Shown piece by piece: positions 27,764-37,702 of a stretch of DNA of 64,000 bases; the stretch's first letter is position 1; each line of letters begins with the position of its first letter. A program made the position numbers and the translations under genes. This DNA is from Pseudobdellovibrionaceae bacterium (GTDB lineage Bacteria; Bdellovibrionota; Bdellovibrionia; Bdellovibrionales; UBA1609): NCBI GenBank assembly GCA_018663505.1, contig JABJQG010000072.1, positions 49,290 to 113,289 of the forward strand, read 5' to 3'. A model generated the notes under the pieces. The model saw only the letters and a program-made list of their open reading frames with translations, was not told the DNA's origin and did no database searches.

Positions 27764-29161
27764 ATGACAAAACCAAAAGTTTTAATTATTGATGACGATG
27801 AAAGCCTTCGTTTAAGCCTAAATCGGGCCCTAGATCGTCAAGGATTTGAAGCGAGAAGTGTCATGGGTTGTGCTGAGGCCATTGCCGTTGCTAGTCACTT
27901 TAATCCAGATTTAGCGCTCATTGACCTTCGTCTTAATGATGGCAGTGGGATCGACCTAATTTCAAAATTAAAGATCAAGAACCCAAGTATTCAGTGCATA
28001 ATTTTGACAGGATTTGGGTCCATAGAAGATGCAGTTCTGGCTACACAAAAAGGTGCTTTTCATTTTATAACTAAGCCATTTAACTTAAAAGAAGTTGTTG
28101 GCCTTGCACACAAAGCCATTAGTCACCTTAATCTAATAAATGAAAATCACACCTTAAAGTCAGCTCTAAATACGAAATATCATTTTGACAAAATTATTGG
28201 TAATAGTGACAAAATACAGGACGTTCTCAATTTAGTTGAAAAGGTTGCGGACACCGATACTACTATATTAGTTACAGGAGAAAGCGGTACAGGAAAAGAG
28301 TTAATTGCAAAAGCTTTACACTACAATTCCTCTAGAGCAAACAAACCATTTGTTCCAATAAATTGTGGAGCTATACCATCCGAACTGTTAGAAAGTGAAC
28401 TTTTCGGTCATATCAAAGGTGCATTTACTGGCGCAATAAACAATAGAATGGGTCGTTTTGAAATGGCTGATGAAGGCTCATTATTTCTGGATGAGATCGG
28501 GGATATGAGTGCGCATCTTCAAGTGAAATTACTAAGGGTGCTGCAAGAGAGAAAATTCGAACCCATTGGCAGCACCAAAACAGTGGAAAGTAATGTTCGT
28601 ATAATTGCCGCCACAAATATTAATATTGAAAAGGCCATTCAAGAAGGGCGATTCCGAGAGGACCTTTATTATCGGCTTAATGTAATTCCAATAACTATTC
28701 CCCCTCTAAGAGATAGGAAATCTGATATCCCCATATTACTAGATCACTTTATGGATAAATTTAACACCTTAAGAAATCGAAAAGTTGAGGGCATTTCAAG
28801 TAATGCACTTGATTTATTATTTCACTATTCATGGCCTGGTAATATTAGAGAACTAGAAAATTTAGTAGAGCGATTAGTTATCCTAAAGGGGCAGGGCTGT
28901 ATTGATGTTGATGATTTACCTGATAAATATCGAAGTCGTAGTATTAAAGATGCTAACCCCGATCAATTAGAAATACCAGAAACCGGAATGGATTTTAATT
29001 CTGCAATTGATACTTATGAAAACGCTTTAATTCTCAAGGCCTTGGAAAAAACTGGTTGGAATCGAAATCAAGCAGCCATTTTACTAAAGTTAAATAGAAC
29101 AACTTTAGTTGAAAAAATTAAAAAGAAGGGGCTAACTCCTCCTCCTCAAATGACAGTCTAA
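27764..29161 (+). CDS. NtrC-family sigma-54-dependent response regulator
   Basis: The 465 residues comprise a receiver domain (DDD near residue 10, phospho-acceptor Asp in LALIDLRLND at about 53, Lys in FITKPFN), a sigma-54 AAA+ domain with Walker A GESGTGKELIAKALH (about 170), the sigma-54-contacting GAFTGA loop, and Walker B SLFLDEIGDM, and a Fis-type DNA-binding C-terminus (NRNQAAILLKLNRTTLVEKI). It activates sigma-54 promoters when phosphorylated. Partners may be the split kinase upstream or the kinase at 29861. AGGAAGGA precedes the ATG. The 3' end overlaps the convergent Cys-rich gene by 30 bases. Confidence 0.93.
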   Translation: MTKPKVLIIDDDESLRLSLNRALDRQGFEARSVMGCAEAIAVASHFNPDLALIDLRLNDGSGIDLISKLKIKNPSIQCIILTGFGSIEDAVLATQKGAFHFITKPFNLKEVVGLAHKAISHLNLINENHTLKSALNTKYHFDKIIGNSDKIQDVLNLVEKVADTDTTILVTGESGTGKELIAKALHYNSSRANKPFVPINCGAIPSELLESELFGHIKGAFTGAINNRMGRFEMADEGSLFLDEIGDMSAHLQVKLLRVLQERKFEPIGSTKTVESNVRIIAATNINIEKAIQEGRFREDLYYRLNVIPITIPPLRDRKSDIPILLDHFMDKFNTLRNRKVEGISSNALDLLFHYSWPGNIRELENLVERLVILKGQGCIDVDDLPDKYRSRSIKDANPDQLEIPETGMDFNSAIDTYENALILKALEKTGWNRNQAAILLKLNRTTLVEKIKKKGLTPPPQMTV

Positions 29162-29692
29162 ATAAAATTCTTCTGGTGCATTCGCTAAGGAAGAAAACAT
29201 CTGGTTTACAGTCTCTGACTGTAAACCAGAGTTGTAGTCTCCAAGACAAAGTTGTATCTCCTGGTTAATCAATCCTTTGTCTAAAAGTACAAATTGCGCA
29301 TGCTCCATTTCTTTATCAACTTTTAAATCACCAGAACCAAGCAGTTGTGAGCTCTCTACATCGGTTATATTGCAAAAATAAGACTCACAATATTTTGGCC
29401 TATATTCCCAAATCTGACATTTACCGCTACTACTGTTATAACAGTAGCACTTATTTATTTTATCAATATGAGGGGGGCTTTTAAGATCTTTTCGTAATTT
29501 AGCCGATGCCACTAATCCTAAAGGCTGTTTTAAAATATCTTGCTGCGCTAATAGCCACCTCCAAAAGGAATAATTTTTAGTTAAGCCATAGCCCACAAGA
29601 AAATTTGGAATAAAAGGAAAGTAGTCACAACACTTAATCCAAGTTTCACCATAGGAATTAAATTTACAATTTTCACAGTTTCTCTTTATCAT
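29132..29692 (-). CDS. Cys-rich YkgJ-like protein (putative metal-chelating domain)
   Basis: The protein of 186 residues (from ATG 29692) carries many Cys: CENCKF, WIKCCDYFPFIPN, then CYCYNSSSGKCQIWEYRPKYC and YFC. The pattern C-x-C-x7-C-x-x-Y-x-x-R-P-x-x-C is the signature of YkgJ/UPF0153 proteins, thought to bind a metal or Fe-S cluster; their biochemical role is not well defined. AGGGTG about eight bases before ATG 29692 supports this start over earlier in-frame TTG/ATG codons. It converges with the NtrC-type gene, overlapping its 3' end by 30 bases, so both are probably full length. Confidence 0.65.
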   Translation of the reverse strand: MIKRNCENCKFNSYGETWIKCCDYFPFIPNFLVGYGLTKNYSFWRWLLAQQDILKQPLGLVASAKLRKDLKSPPHIDKINKCYCYNSSSGKCQIWEYRPKYCESYFCNITDVESSQLLGSGDLKVDKEMEHAQFVLLDKGLINQEIQLCLGDYNSGLQSETVNQMFSSLANAPEEFYLDCHLRRRS

Positions 29693-29860
29693 TTCGATAC
29701 ACCCTAACATAACTATTAAAGATGGCTCAATACGTAACAACCTACCCTACCTAGATTAGCTCTGAACAAGCAATATATGCATATCATAATGTCATGCTTT
29801 CAATTACATAAACTCTTAGTATTTACATTAATATCAAGGGGTTAATGCCGATAATAATTT

Positions 29861-31417
29861 ATGCACGATAAACTATGGAATCATCCAAGGTATTTTTATA
29901 TTATCTCTCTGTTTGGGGTCATAGCCTATCCAATTTGGGGTCATATTTTTCAAATGACCTTCCCTAATTCTCAAAGTATTATTTCAAGTTGGTATTTTGT
30001 AGCAACATTGATCTTGTTAGCCAGTAACCTAACATGGGTAATAGATAAAAATAGATATCAATTTTACTCATTTGTTTTTTCTGGTTACCTCATATTTTCG
30101 CACACAAGTTATCTTGTGCACCTAAACAACTATGAGTTGGGCTATATACTTGGAGCTCTTATTGCTTTTTTTGTAGTCTCTTCTTTATTTCCAACAAGAA
30201 AAATACTGATTATTTTCTTAGCTTATAGTAATCTTCTTGCTATCTTTGCCTTTTTTAATACCGATACTCAACTTAGATCACTACTTATAATATCTGCCCT
30301 TACTATCACTGCAGTTAATTTTATTTCATTTTACTCTAAAGAGTCCTTGCTCAAGTCAGTTTATGAAATGAGCAGCTTCTTTTTGTTAGACAAAAATCCT
30401 GTAATAAGATTTAGTTATCAAGGTGAAATATTACACTCTAATAGCGCCTCTAAAGAGATCATCAATTATTGGCTACCTGAGAAATCAGTGCTACTTAATG
30501 ATACTTGGCTCAATAGAGTTCAATATCTCATTAAGAATAACAAATCTTTTCAAACTCAAATAAATTTTAATAATAAAACCTTTAAAGTTAATTTAGCACC
30601 TAATCAGGAGTTTCAACATATTAATATTTATGCAGAAGATATTAGTGAAGATATTGAAAACCAGAAATTAATTCAGGAACAACAAATGAAAATGATTAAT
30701 TCATCTAAATATAGTGAGCTAGGCATTATGGCAGCCAGTATCGCTCATGAAATTAATAACCCTTTAACAATCATTATAGGTAGAACCCGACAAATAGAGC
30801 TTGCTATTAAGGAAATACATAGAGACCCAGATAAAACAAAAACAGTAATCGAAACTTCAGCTTCATCCTTAACAAAAACAGCCTACAGAATTTCAAAAAT
30901 TATCAACACACTAAAAACTCTATCACAAAACGGAGAAAATGAGGGGGCACACAAAATTTCATTAATCGAAGTCATTAACGATACCCTAGAGTTTTCCTCA
31001 TCAAGAGTGTCCAATCTTAGTATTAAACTGATCATCAACCACATTGATGACGTCTTTATTAATGGAAAGTCAGTAGAACTTTCGCAAGTACTATTAAATT
31101 TAATCAATAACTCAATTGATGAGATTGTTGACTCAGAAAAGCCCTGGATTTCTGTTTCCTCAGAAACTGATAGTGATTATACATACCTTAAAATCACGGA
31201 CTCTGGGCATGGCATACCTAAGCATGTTCAAGATAAAATTTTTCAACCCTTTTTTACCACTAAAAATGTTAACAGTGGTACAGGGCTTGGATTAAGCCTA
31301 TGTCACTCAATCGTAAAAGCCCATGCCGGAGATCTATATATAAATAACTCCTGTGAAAATACACAGTTTATCATAAAGCTCCCCCTATATACTCACAGCA
31401 AAAAATCGGCTGCATAG
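29861..31417 (+). CDS. Membrane-bound sensor histidine kinase
   Basis: This 518-residue protein has about six transmembrane helices in its first 170 residues with almost no periplasmic domain, a PAS-like region (VIRFSYQGEILHSNSASKEI), and then the kinase core: ASIAHEINNPLTIIIGR (H box), NLINNSIDEIVD (N box), TDSGHGIP (G1), FQPFFTTKN (F box), GTGLGLSL (G2). It resembles NtrB/AtoS-like kinases. No response regulator follows it, so it may act on the NtrC-type regulator 700 bases upstream. The sensed signal is probably within or near the membrane (inference). Confidence 0.88.
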   Translation: MHDKLWNHPRYFYIISLFGVIAYPIWGHIFQMTFPNSQSIISSWYFVATLILLASNLTWVIDKNRYQFYSFVFSGYLIFSHTSYLVHLNNYELGYILGALIAFFVVSSLFPTRKILIIFLAYSNLLAIFAFFNTDTQLRSLLIISALTITAVNFISFYSKESLLKSVYEMSSFFLLDKNPVIRFSYQGEILHSNSASKEIINYWLPEKSVLLNDTWLNRVQYLIKNNKSFQTQINFNNKTFKVNLAPNQEFQHINIYAEDISEDIENQKLIQEQQMKMINSSKYSELGIMAASIAHEINNPLTIIIGRTRQIELAIKEIHRDPDKTKTVIETSASSLTKTAYRISKIINTLKTLSQNGENEGAHKISLIEVINDTLEFSSSRVSNLSIKLIINHIDDVFINGKSVELSQVLLNLINNSIDEIVDSEKPWISVSSETDSDYTYLKITDSGHGIPKHVQDKIFQPFFTTKNVNSGTGLGLSLCHSIVKAHAGDLYINNSCENTQFIIKLPLYTHSKKSAA

Positions 31418-31435
31418 ATTCAAAGATTTCAGATT

Positions 31436-32068
31436 TTATTTTTTAGAGTGACCATCTTTTTTTAAGATTTGCCTGGCTATTTCCGAAGGGGAAATAGTTT
31501 TGTGCATCCCCCGCATCCTCCTTAAGCGAATTGCTTTTTCAGGAACATCAATTTCTGCATTTTTAATTCTCTGCATTATGCCCATATATTTACTATTGGA
31601 GAGTTTTGGTCGAATTTGACTCATTAGATTTTCCAAAATAAAAACATTGGTAGCTAGATATTCCCTAGGTAAGTTCTTATTTTTCAACACAGTTATAGCT
31701 GATATTGCTAAGTGATCCAGTGAGGTCATATACATGTTTAGAACAGTAAGCCTTGATTGAACTTCATCAAGCAGCTTATTTGTCATATTATCCTTGTTTG
31801 GTCGAGACAGGATAATTTTTAGTGCTGTTCTTAAGGAAAGTATAGCCTGAGCTTCGAGTTTTTCTCTCTCAGCTTGAGATGCCATATTATCAGCATTTTT
31901 TAGCGCAACAAGAGATGTCTTTAAATGAGGCTTTAAAAGCCCCCTCATTTGCTCCAAATCTTTGTTTTGTAACTGTGTATAGTACAGGTCATTAGCAAGA
32001 CTTTGGTCCCAAGCAAATATTAGAAATAAAACTGTGAATATTATTTTATAACTTTTTCTATTTTTCAT
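31436..32068 (-). CDS. Secreted protein of unknown function
   Basis: From ATG 32068 the 210-residue product has a signal peptide (MKNRKSYKIIFTVLFLIF, cleavage probably after SLA). The mature part is charged, mainly helical and Lys/Arg-rich, with LRRMRGMHKTISPSEIARQI near the C-terminus. I recognise no family. An in-frame start 12 codons earlier (32104) would place a long charged segment before the hydrophobic core, so it is not preferred. It is convergent with the kinase gene and divergent from the DsbA-like gene. Helical secreted proteins of this kind can be metal-stress or envelope-associated, but nothing here proves it. Confidence 0.55.
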   Translation of the reverse strand: MKNRKSYKIIFTVLFLIFAWDQSLANDLYYTQLQNKDLEQMRGLLKPHLKTSLVALKNADNMASQAEREKLEAQAILSLRTALKIILSRPNKDNMTNKLLDEVQSRLTVLNMYMTSLDHLAISAITVLKNKNLPREYLATNVFILENLMSQIRPKLSNSKYMGIMQRIKNAEIDVPEKAIRLRRMRGMHKTISPSEIARQILKKDGHSKK

Positions 32069-32174
32069 ATATTTATTATGTCTTGCTTTCAAAAAAATAA
32101 TCAACTTTGTTGTATAAATAACTATATATTTATGCCAGACTAGATTACTAAAGTTTAATTATAAGGAGCTCAGA

Positions 32175-32954
32175 ATGATCACAAACCTAAAAAGAATTAT
32201 GTTACTTTTATTGCCACTTGCGTTCGTAGGATGTAACTCGCCTGCACAACTCAAAAAAACATTGGAAGAGAATCCAGATATTGTCTTTAATATGATAGAA
32301 AAACACCCCGAAGCGTTTCTTAAAACGCTAAATAAAGCAGCTAAAGTAGCACAAGAAGCCGAAAGAAAAAATGCTGCTAAAAAAGAACAAGAGGATTTTG
32401 AGAAAGAATTTTCCAACCCAAAAAAGCCTGTTGTGGAAAATAACAGAATCTTCTTTAGTGGAACTTCAAGCTCACCAGTGACCATTGTAGAGTACTCGGA
32501 TTTTCAGTGTTATTACTGCAGTAAAGCTCATACTACCGTACAACAAATTAAAGAAAAGTATGGAGACAAAGTTCGTATTTTATATAAGCATTTTCCAATG
32601 GGCAAATTTCCTCATTCTAAAAAAGCCGCTCTATATTTTGAAGCAATTGGTAAGCAAGATGGGAAAAAAGCTGAAAAATTTCATGATTTACTTTTTTCAA
32701 GTCAGGCCGATTTAAGAACAGGCGGAGAAGCTTTCTTAAAAAAATCAGCTAAAAAAGTGGGCGCTAACCTAACAAAAGTATTAAAAGCAATAAACTCCCC
32801 AGATGTAAAAGCCAGAGTTGAAGGCGACATTGCAGAAGCACAAAAATTTAATTTTAATGGAACACCTGGTTTTCTAGTTAATGGCGTTACTGTTAAAGGT
32901 GCCTATCCTTTTGATCACTTTGAAAAAATCATTGAGAGGCACTTAAAAAAATAA
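32175..32954 (+). CDS. DsbA-like thioredoxin-fold lipoprotein
   Basis: The 259-residue protein has a lipoprotein signal (LPLAFVGC, lipidation at Cys 20), a Lys/Glu-rich helical linker (residues 25-85), and a thioredoxin_4/DsbA-type domain. The active site is FQCYYCSKAH (about residue 113-122, Cys-Tyr-Tyr-Cys), followed by YKHFPM and the cis-Pro loop NGTPGFLVNG (about 233). It probably oxidises or isomerises thiols of envelope proteins or serves cytochrome maturation. AAGGAG lies nine bases before the ATG. A strong terminator follows 43 bases after the stop, so this is a single-gene unit. Confidence 0.85.
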   Translation: MITNLKRIMLLLLPLAFVGCNSPAQLKKTLEENPDIVFNMIEKHPEAFLKTLNKAAKVAQEAERKNAAKKEQEDFEKEFSNPKKPVVENNRIFFSGTSSSPVTIVEYSDFQCYYCSKAHTTVQQIKEKYGDKVRILYKHFPMGKFPHSKKAALYFEAIGKQDGKKAEKFHDLLFSSQADLRTGGEAFLKKSAKKVGANLTKVLKAINSPDVKARVEGDIAEAQKFNFNGTPGFLVNGVTVKGAYPFDHFEKIIERHLKK

Positions 32955-32996
32955 CTATGGACCAAGGTCCACACATTTAGATACTCTTCAAATATT

Positions 32997-33026
32997 AAAA
33001 GCCATACTTACGTATGGCTTTTTTTT
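32997..33026 (+). terminator. Rho-independent terminator after the DsbA-like gene
   Basis: GCCATAC (33001-33007) pairs with GTATGGC (33012-33018), extended by AAAA against the T-run, and is followed by eight T (33019-33026). The stem, short loop and T-tract are textbook. The remaining 240 bases up to the next gene are A/T-rich and hold nothing else clear. Confidence 0.9.
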
Positions 33027-33270
33027 GATCAAAATTTTCAAACATTAACAATTAAAACCGTCTCAACCTGAAACAATAACCAAAAAAAAGTTATATAAAT
33101 TAAATACTTAACAAAGTATTTTTTGGTTATTTTATACAAATTCCATACAGCTGTTCACTTTCTAGTCAGCATTTTTTCTCTAATCGCAATAATTTGGACT
33201 TCCTTAGGCATACCACTTGCTACTTATAATAGTAAGAAAGCTATTTAACTATTGTCTCAAAAAGGGAAAA

Positions 33271-33828
33271 ATGAAAAACAAAGTAGCAATTTTATTTAAA
33301 TCACTTTTTACTCTGGTAACAGTGTTTTCTGTTAGCTGCTTAACCTATGCTGGTGACTACCAAGTGGAAGCAACATCTCTTGAGGATTATAATACTCTAC
33401 AAAGTACTTTTAACGCCTCCGACTATGAAACTAGCTATATCCCAAATAACTTAAAAAAAGAAGATGACCCCGACTCTACAGCAAAAAAAATCATTAATCA
33501 CAACTTGAAAAAAGCTATAAATAAATCTGCATCCATGGCCAAATCAATTAAAAGAATTAATGCTGGCCTTAGTTCTAGTATCACAATTGATCCAAGTAAA
33601 AAAAATGAAACCTCACACAATATTGGATTTCAAATGCGAGCCCTAGAGACAAAAGCCTCATTAAAGTACGCCGGAATAGTTAATGCTGTCCTCAGTTACA
33701 AAATAGATAATCACAACGTAGACATGAATATTTCAAAAAAATTAAGTGAATCCACAAAAATTGTAATTAGAGTTAACCAGGATACTGATGAAACAAAACA
33801 GATATTAGGGCTAAATTATAACTGGTAA
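33271..33828 (+). CDS. Secreted protein of unknown function, beta-rich C-terminus
   Basis: From ATG 33271 (AAAGGGA five bases upstream) the 185-residue protein has a signal peptide ending TYAG-DYQ near residue 31. A helical Lys-rich middle is followed by alternating hydrophobic residues (ISSSITIDPS-like and KIVIRVNQD segments) and the protein ends LGLNYNW. Terminal aromatic residues and amphipathic strands suggest an outer-membrane or surface beta structure, but it is too small for a certain barrel. No family is recognised. It converges with tsaC. Confidence 0.55.
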   Translation: MKNKVAILFKSLFTLVTVFSVSCLTYAGDYQVEATSLEDYNTLQSTFNASDYETSYIPNNLKKEDDPDSTAKKIINHNLKKAINKSASMAKSIKRINAGLSSSITIDPSKKNETSHNIGFQMRALETKASLKYAGIVNAVLSYKIDNHNVDMNISKKLSESTKIVIRVNQDTDETKQILGLNYNW

Positions 33829-33892
33829 GGAATTCTTTTGTAAAATCACAACTCTCTATCTATCTATGAGTTTATGAGTGGGAGATGTTATT

Positions 33893-34513
33893 TTAACTAA
33901 TAGAAAACCCTAAGTCAGTGCACATGGGCTTTACCTGATCTGCAGACAAAACCCCTTCACGCAGTATCTGGATATTTTTACCAGAAATTTTTAATATCAA
34001 ACTTCCTTTTGGGCTTTCATATAAATTTGGATCCATTAAATCATTTGATAACTTAAGAACAGATTCTGGTAGCCAATCCAAATCTTCGTAGGACTTACAA
34101 TTTCCATCTCCAGAGTAATTCGCACTTGTGGTCACCAATGGAACCTCAATTTTTCTCATAACTGACTGAACAAAATCATGGGAGGAGCATCTCATCCCTA
34201 CATATCCAGTTTCTGTGTGAATCCATTCTGGAACTAAAGCTGTTGCTTTTAAAATAACAGTAACTGGGCCCGGCCACACTAAACTTAACAAAGTTTTTAT
34301 TCCAGAGGGGACTTCTGCATATTCAGTGGCCATATGAATATCTTTTACCAAAATCGAAAGAGGACTCAGGTTTTTTTTATTTTTCAGTCCTCGTAATCGA
34401 TTAACAGATTGTTCATTGAGAGCATCACAACCTAGCCCCCACAAAGTTTCTGTTGGGTAAGCTAATAGCCCTCCTGAGTATATCTGTTTTATAGCTTTTT
34501 CTTGGTCCGTCAT
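33893..34513 (-). CDS. tsaC: L-threonylcarbamoyladenylate synthase (Sua5/YrdC family)
   Basis: The 206-residue single-domain protein shows GGLLAYPTETLWGLGCDA (residues 14-31), LKNKKNLSPLSILV with the basic pocket, GYVGMRCSSH and VTTSANYSG, all hallmarks of the YrdC domain. TsaC makes threonylcarbamoyl-AMP from threonine, bicarbonate and ATP for the t6A37 modification of tRNAs decoding ANN codons. No Sua5 C-terminal domain is present, so it is the TsaC type. Its ATG directly abuts the purD stop; the two are co-transcribed. Confidence 0.92.
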   Translation of the reverse strand: MTDQEKAIKQIYSGGLLAYPTETLWGLGCDALNEQSVNRLRGLKNKKNLSPLSILVKDIHMATEYAEVPSGIKTLLSLVWPGPVTVILKATALVPEWIHTETGYVGMRCSSHDFVQSVMRKIEVPLVTTSANYSGDGNCKSYEDLDWLPESVLKLSNDLMDPNLYESPKGSLILKISGKNIQILREGVLSADQVKPMCTDLGFSIS

Positions 34514-35764
34514 TTAGAGTAAATTCTTTCCTATGTCAGATCTCTTTTGAAGCCCATGCCAACTAAGTTTATCAGCTTGTGCATAGGCATTACGTACTGC
34601 TTCTGGTAAACTAGAACCAATACCAAGAGCATTAATCACTCGACCTCCATTAGTAACCCATTCACCTTCTTTATTATCTGTTCCTGCGTGTAAAAAATAT
34701 CCAGAAGAAGTTTCATTAAATGTATCTCCTAATATGGGAACTCCTTTTACTGGCGAGTGGGGATAACCTTCTGAAGCAAGAACTACACAGGCTACATGAA
34801 GTTTTTTTTGTTTAATGTCCGGCAATTCTCCCAATGCAATTTCATACATTATTGCACCCCAGTCATTATCCACCAAAGGGATTATTACCTGTGCTTCTGG
34901 GTCACCAAACCTAACATTGTACTCAATCACACTTGGCCCATTCTCAGTCATCATTAATCCTATGTACAAAGCCCCTCTATAATCAAATTTATCCTGCACC
35001 AAACCGTTTAATGTGGGTTCAATTACATCCTTAATAATCTGCTCATTCAAATGCTCATCAATACTCAATGGTCCCACAACACCCATACCACCAGTGTTTG
35101 GTCCCTCATCCTTATCTTTTAATCTCTTGTGATCTTGAGTTAAGGGAAGTGCTCTATAATCTTTTCCATTAGTTAAAATTATATAACTCAACTCCCATCC
35201 CTGTTGATACTCCTCAAGCAAAGCTTTGCTTCCAGCTGTGCCAAAAACTTTATGAACAAATAGTTTTTCTGCTGAAGTTTGTAATTCATCCAAATCTCTG
35301 CAAATAAATACACCCTTACCGGCAGCTAAGCCATCAGCTTTTAAAACATATGGGGGCTGAAAATTTTCAGCAGCGGCTAGTGTTTCTTCAACAGTAGTAA
35401 CAACATAGTACTTAGCTGTTGATACATTGAACTTGTTCATAAACTCTTTTGAGAAACACTTACTAGACTCTAATTGAGCTGCAAACTGAGAAGGTCCAAA
35501 TACAGGGATTTTTTTTCTTAATTGGTCAGATAAACCATCTGCCAAAGGTTGCTCCGGGCCAATCACCGCAAAAGTGATATTATGCCTCTCAATGAGCTCA
35601 TATACTTTTTCCGTATCCTTATAGTCCACAGAGTGGCATAACGCTTGTTTTTCTAATGCGGCACAGCCTTGAACCACATGCACCTCTGTGACACTAGGAG
35701 AAACATTAAGCGCTCTTATTATTGCAGCCTCCCGACCACCTTGTCCAAAAACCAAAACGTTCAT
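34514..35764 (-). CDS. purD: Phosphoribosylamine-glycine ligase (GAR synthetase)
   Basis: PurD joins 5-phosphoribosylamine and glycine with ATP in purine synthesis. The N-terminal domain starts MNVLVFGQGGREAAIIRAL; the ATP-grasp domain includes VLKADGLAAGKGV (about residue 140) and LSYIILTNGKDY, and GPNTGGMGVVGP is the phosphate-binding block typical of PurD. The C-terminus has SLPEAVRNAYAQADKL. Length of 416 residues is normal. ATG 35764 with GGGG seven bases upstream is used; an in-frame TTG precedes it. No other purine gene is nearby. Confidence 0.95.
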   Translation of the reverse strand: MNVLVFGQGGREAAIIRALNVSPSVTEVHVVQGCAALEKQALCHSVDYKDTEKVYELIERHNITFAVIGPEQPLADGLSDQLRKKIPVFGPSQFAAQLESSKCFSKEFMNKFNVSTAKYYVVTTVEETLAAAENFQPPYVLKADGLAAGKGVFICRDLDELQTSAEKLFVHKVFGTAGSKALLEEYQQGWELSYIILTNGKDYRALPLTQDHKRLKDKDEGPNTGGMGVVGPLSIDEHLNEQIIKDVIEPTLNGLVQDKFDYRGALYIGLMMTENGPSVIEYNVRFGDPEAQVIIPLVDNDWGAIMYEIALGELPDIKQKKLHVACVVLASEGYPHSPVKGVPILGDTFNETSSGYFLHAGTDNKEGEWVTNGGRVINALGIGSSLPEAVRNAYAQADKLSWHGLQKRSDIGKNLL

Positions 35765-35926
35765 CAATTAGCCCCTTATTATCTTAAATAGCTACATTTT
35801 TCTGCCGCAAAGCAGTAAGTATTTAGAATCTATACCCATTATAGAAACAAATATTCATTGATTTATAATCTTAGATGTTGTCTTCTATATTCTGAAATAA
35901 CATAGCAAAAGACGGGATATAGTACA

Positions 35927-36406
35927 TTGAGTAAATTGGTTTATGTGTTTTTTTTAATATCCATTTACCAAGCTGCTCTTGCCAATATCACTAATTACAA
36001 TAATTCCCTACCCTACTCCACCCAATACCAATGTCAGTTTGTTGACGAACTAGATATTCCCACCGGTGAAAGCCTGAGCGTCTCCCAGTTTAGCTACTTT
36101 AGCCTGCTGCGATTTTCTAACAGCGCTTTTCCACCACCACTTTTTGGTCGACCTATAAATAAAACTTCAGATAAGGTGGTAAACAAAATTACCTCACAAA
36201 TTGGTCCCGTAGAGGGTGCCTATTTTTTTCAAGATCAGGCAGCCAACCGTTATCGGATTATAATATCCACTCAACAGCTATCTACCAATAATTTTTATGG
36301 TTTTCTTATTAATACTTCCTATACTGTCAACGAACAAGAAACCTCAGAAGAACAAATTCTATACCAAGCAGACCTAACTTGCCGGCGCACTCACCTTGGC
36401 GAGTAA
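35927..36406 (+). CDS. Small exported protein of unknown function
   Basis: The 159-residue product begins at TTG 35927 and has a signal peptide (LVYVFFLISIYQAALA) with a likely cleavage after ALA near residue 19. The mature part contains two Cys (YQCQFVDEL and DLTCRRTH) that could form a disulfide across the domain, and otherwise alternating polar and aromatic residues suggesting beta structure. I recognise no family. It converges with the HD-domain gene, leaving only 3 bases between stops. There is no clear strong ribosome site, so expression level is uncertain. Confidence 0.5.
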   Translation: MSKLVYVFFLISIYQAALANITNYNNSLPYSTQYQCQFVDELDIPTGESLSVSQFSYFSLLRFSNSAFPPPLFGRPINKTSDKVVNKITSQIGPVEGAYFFQDQAANRYRIIISTQQLSTNNFYGFLINTSYTVNEQETSEEQILYQADLTCRRTHLGE

Positions 36407-36409
36407 CAT

Positions 36410-37702
36410 TTAAACATTGAGTGAAAGAACTTTTTTTGCTTTTTCCACATCTTGGGGGCTTACATACAAGCGCTCAATACGTCGTATTTCTTCATACTTT
36501 TGAAATATCTCCGTACTTTCTTCGATGGCATAAGGTTTAGCATTGGGGTCGTACTGGTCAACCACATAGATCTTCATACTTTTCTCTACCTCAGAGGCAG
36601 AATGATATTTACTTAAGCGAGCCGTTGAATTAGATAAAATTGCATCCACATTATTCTGCTGAAGTTCGTCACGCATTTTTTCACAACGGTCATTATCATG
36701 GGTGGAATGATGCTCAAACAACATTCTATAAGGATCTTTTTTTGCAATTCTCTGAGCCCAGGTATTTTTTACCTGATTTAAATTCACAAATAATGAGTAA
36801 TCTGTATAAGCTAAATATTCATTTATATCTGCTGGAAATTTAAAATTACAATCTGGAGATTCCAAATAATTCAAAAGCATTTCTTCATACACAATACTTT
36901 TATGATGAAAGTAAACCATAAGATGCATGTGATGCCTAGACAGCAGAAAATCATCAAATGTGTATAGTGCTCTGCGGTTCAAAGCGAGGAACAATTCATC
37001 ATTAACATTGTAGTATGTAATATTTTGCAATAACCAAGTTAACTCCACCTTGCCATAATTTGTTCCACAAAAATAAGAATCGCGACCAAGGTAATCCATA
37101 CGATCAACATCCATTTCAGAACTCACAACTTGGCTGAGTATATTTCTAAAATCCACGCCTTGATCCACAAAAAAATCATCTGGACATGGTAGTGTCCTAT
37201 CAATAAGGCATGCTACATAAACTGGATCTAAATGAGGGAAGCCTAACTTTAACTCTTCAGACAAAGAGGAATCCATAATAATTTTAATGGAATAGTCTTC
37301 ATGAGTCGCACGCTCATCACTTTTAATGGCACGTTCCTTGTTATTATAAACATCAATCTCTAATTCAGATACAAGCGGCATTACTTTTTCAGCAGCATGG
37401 CTCAATGGGCCGTGCCCCACATCATGCAGTAATGCCCCTAGCCTTAAACAGTCACGAAAACTCTTTTTCTTAGCTTGAGAAGAAAATTTATAACTTTTAA
37501 ATATGGAGTCAAAAGCAATGCCCGAAAGGTGGCACACACCAATTGAGTGAATGTATCTGTTATGAGTTGCCCCTGGGAAGCTAAATTCAGAAAAACCAAG
37601 CTGCTTAATTGACCTAAGTCTTTGAAAAAACTCATTATCAATGACTCGAGTTTCTTCTTTTGAAAGCTCAATAGAGCCATGTACGGGATCTCTAATTTCC
37701 AT
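36410..37702 (-). CDS. HD-superfamily phosphohydrolase (COG1078, SAMHD1/dGTPase-like)
   Basis: From ATG 37702 the 430-residue protein starts MEIRDPVHGSIEL, exactly where COG1078 proteins begin. The HD metal site is complete: NRYIHSIGVCHLSG (first His), LLHDVGHGPLSHAAE (His-Asp pair), and the distal Asp in DVDRMDYLGRD. SAMHD1-type relatives are dNTP triphosphohydrolases, so it may trim the dNTP pool. It lies next to thyA-folA, divergently transcribed, which fits nucleotide metabolism. The in-frame ATGs 18-21 codons earlier are less likely because homologues lack that extension. Confidence 0.88.
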   Translation of the reverse strand: MEIRDPVHGSIELSKEETRVIDNEFFQRLRSIKQLGFSEFSFPGATHNRYIHSIGVCHLSGIAFDSIFKSYKFSSQAKKKSFRDCLRLGALLHDVGHGPLSHAAEKVMPLVSELEIDVYNNKERAIKSDERATHEDYSIKIIMDSSLSEELKLGFPHLDPVYVACLIDRTLPCPDDFFVDQGVDFRNILSQVVSSEMDVDRMDYLGRDSYFCGTNYGKVELTWLLQNITYYNVNDELFLALNRRALYTFDDFLLSRHHMHLMVYFHHKSIVYEEMLLNYLESPDCNFKFPADINEYLAYTDYSLFVNLNQVKNTWAQRIAKKDPYRMLFEHHSTHDNDRCEKMRDELQQNNVDAILSNSTARLSKYHSASEVEKSMKIYVVDQYDPNAKPYAIEESTEIFQKYEEIRRIERLYVSPQDVEKAKKVLSLNV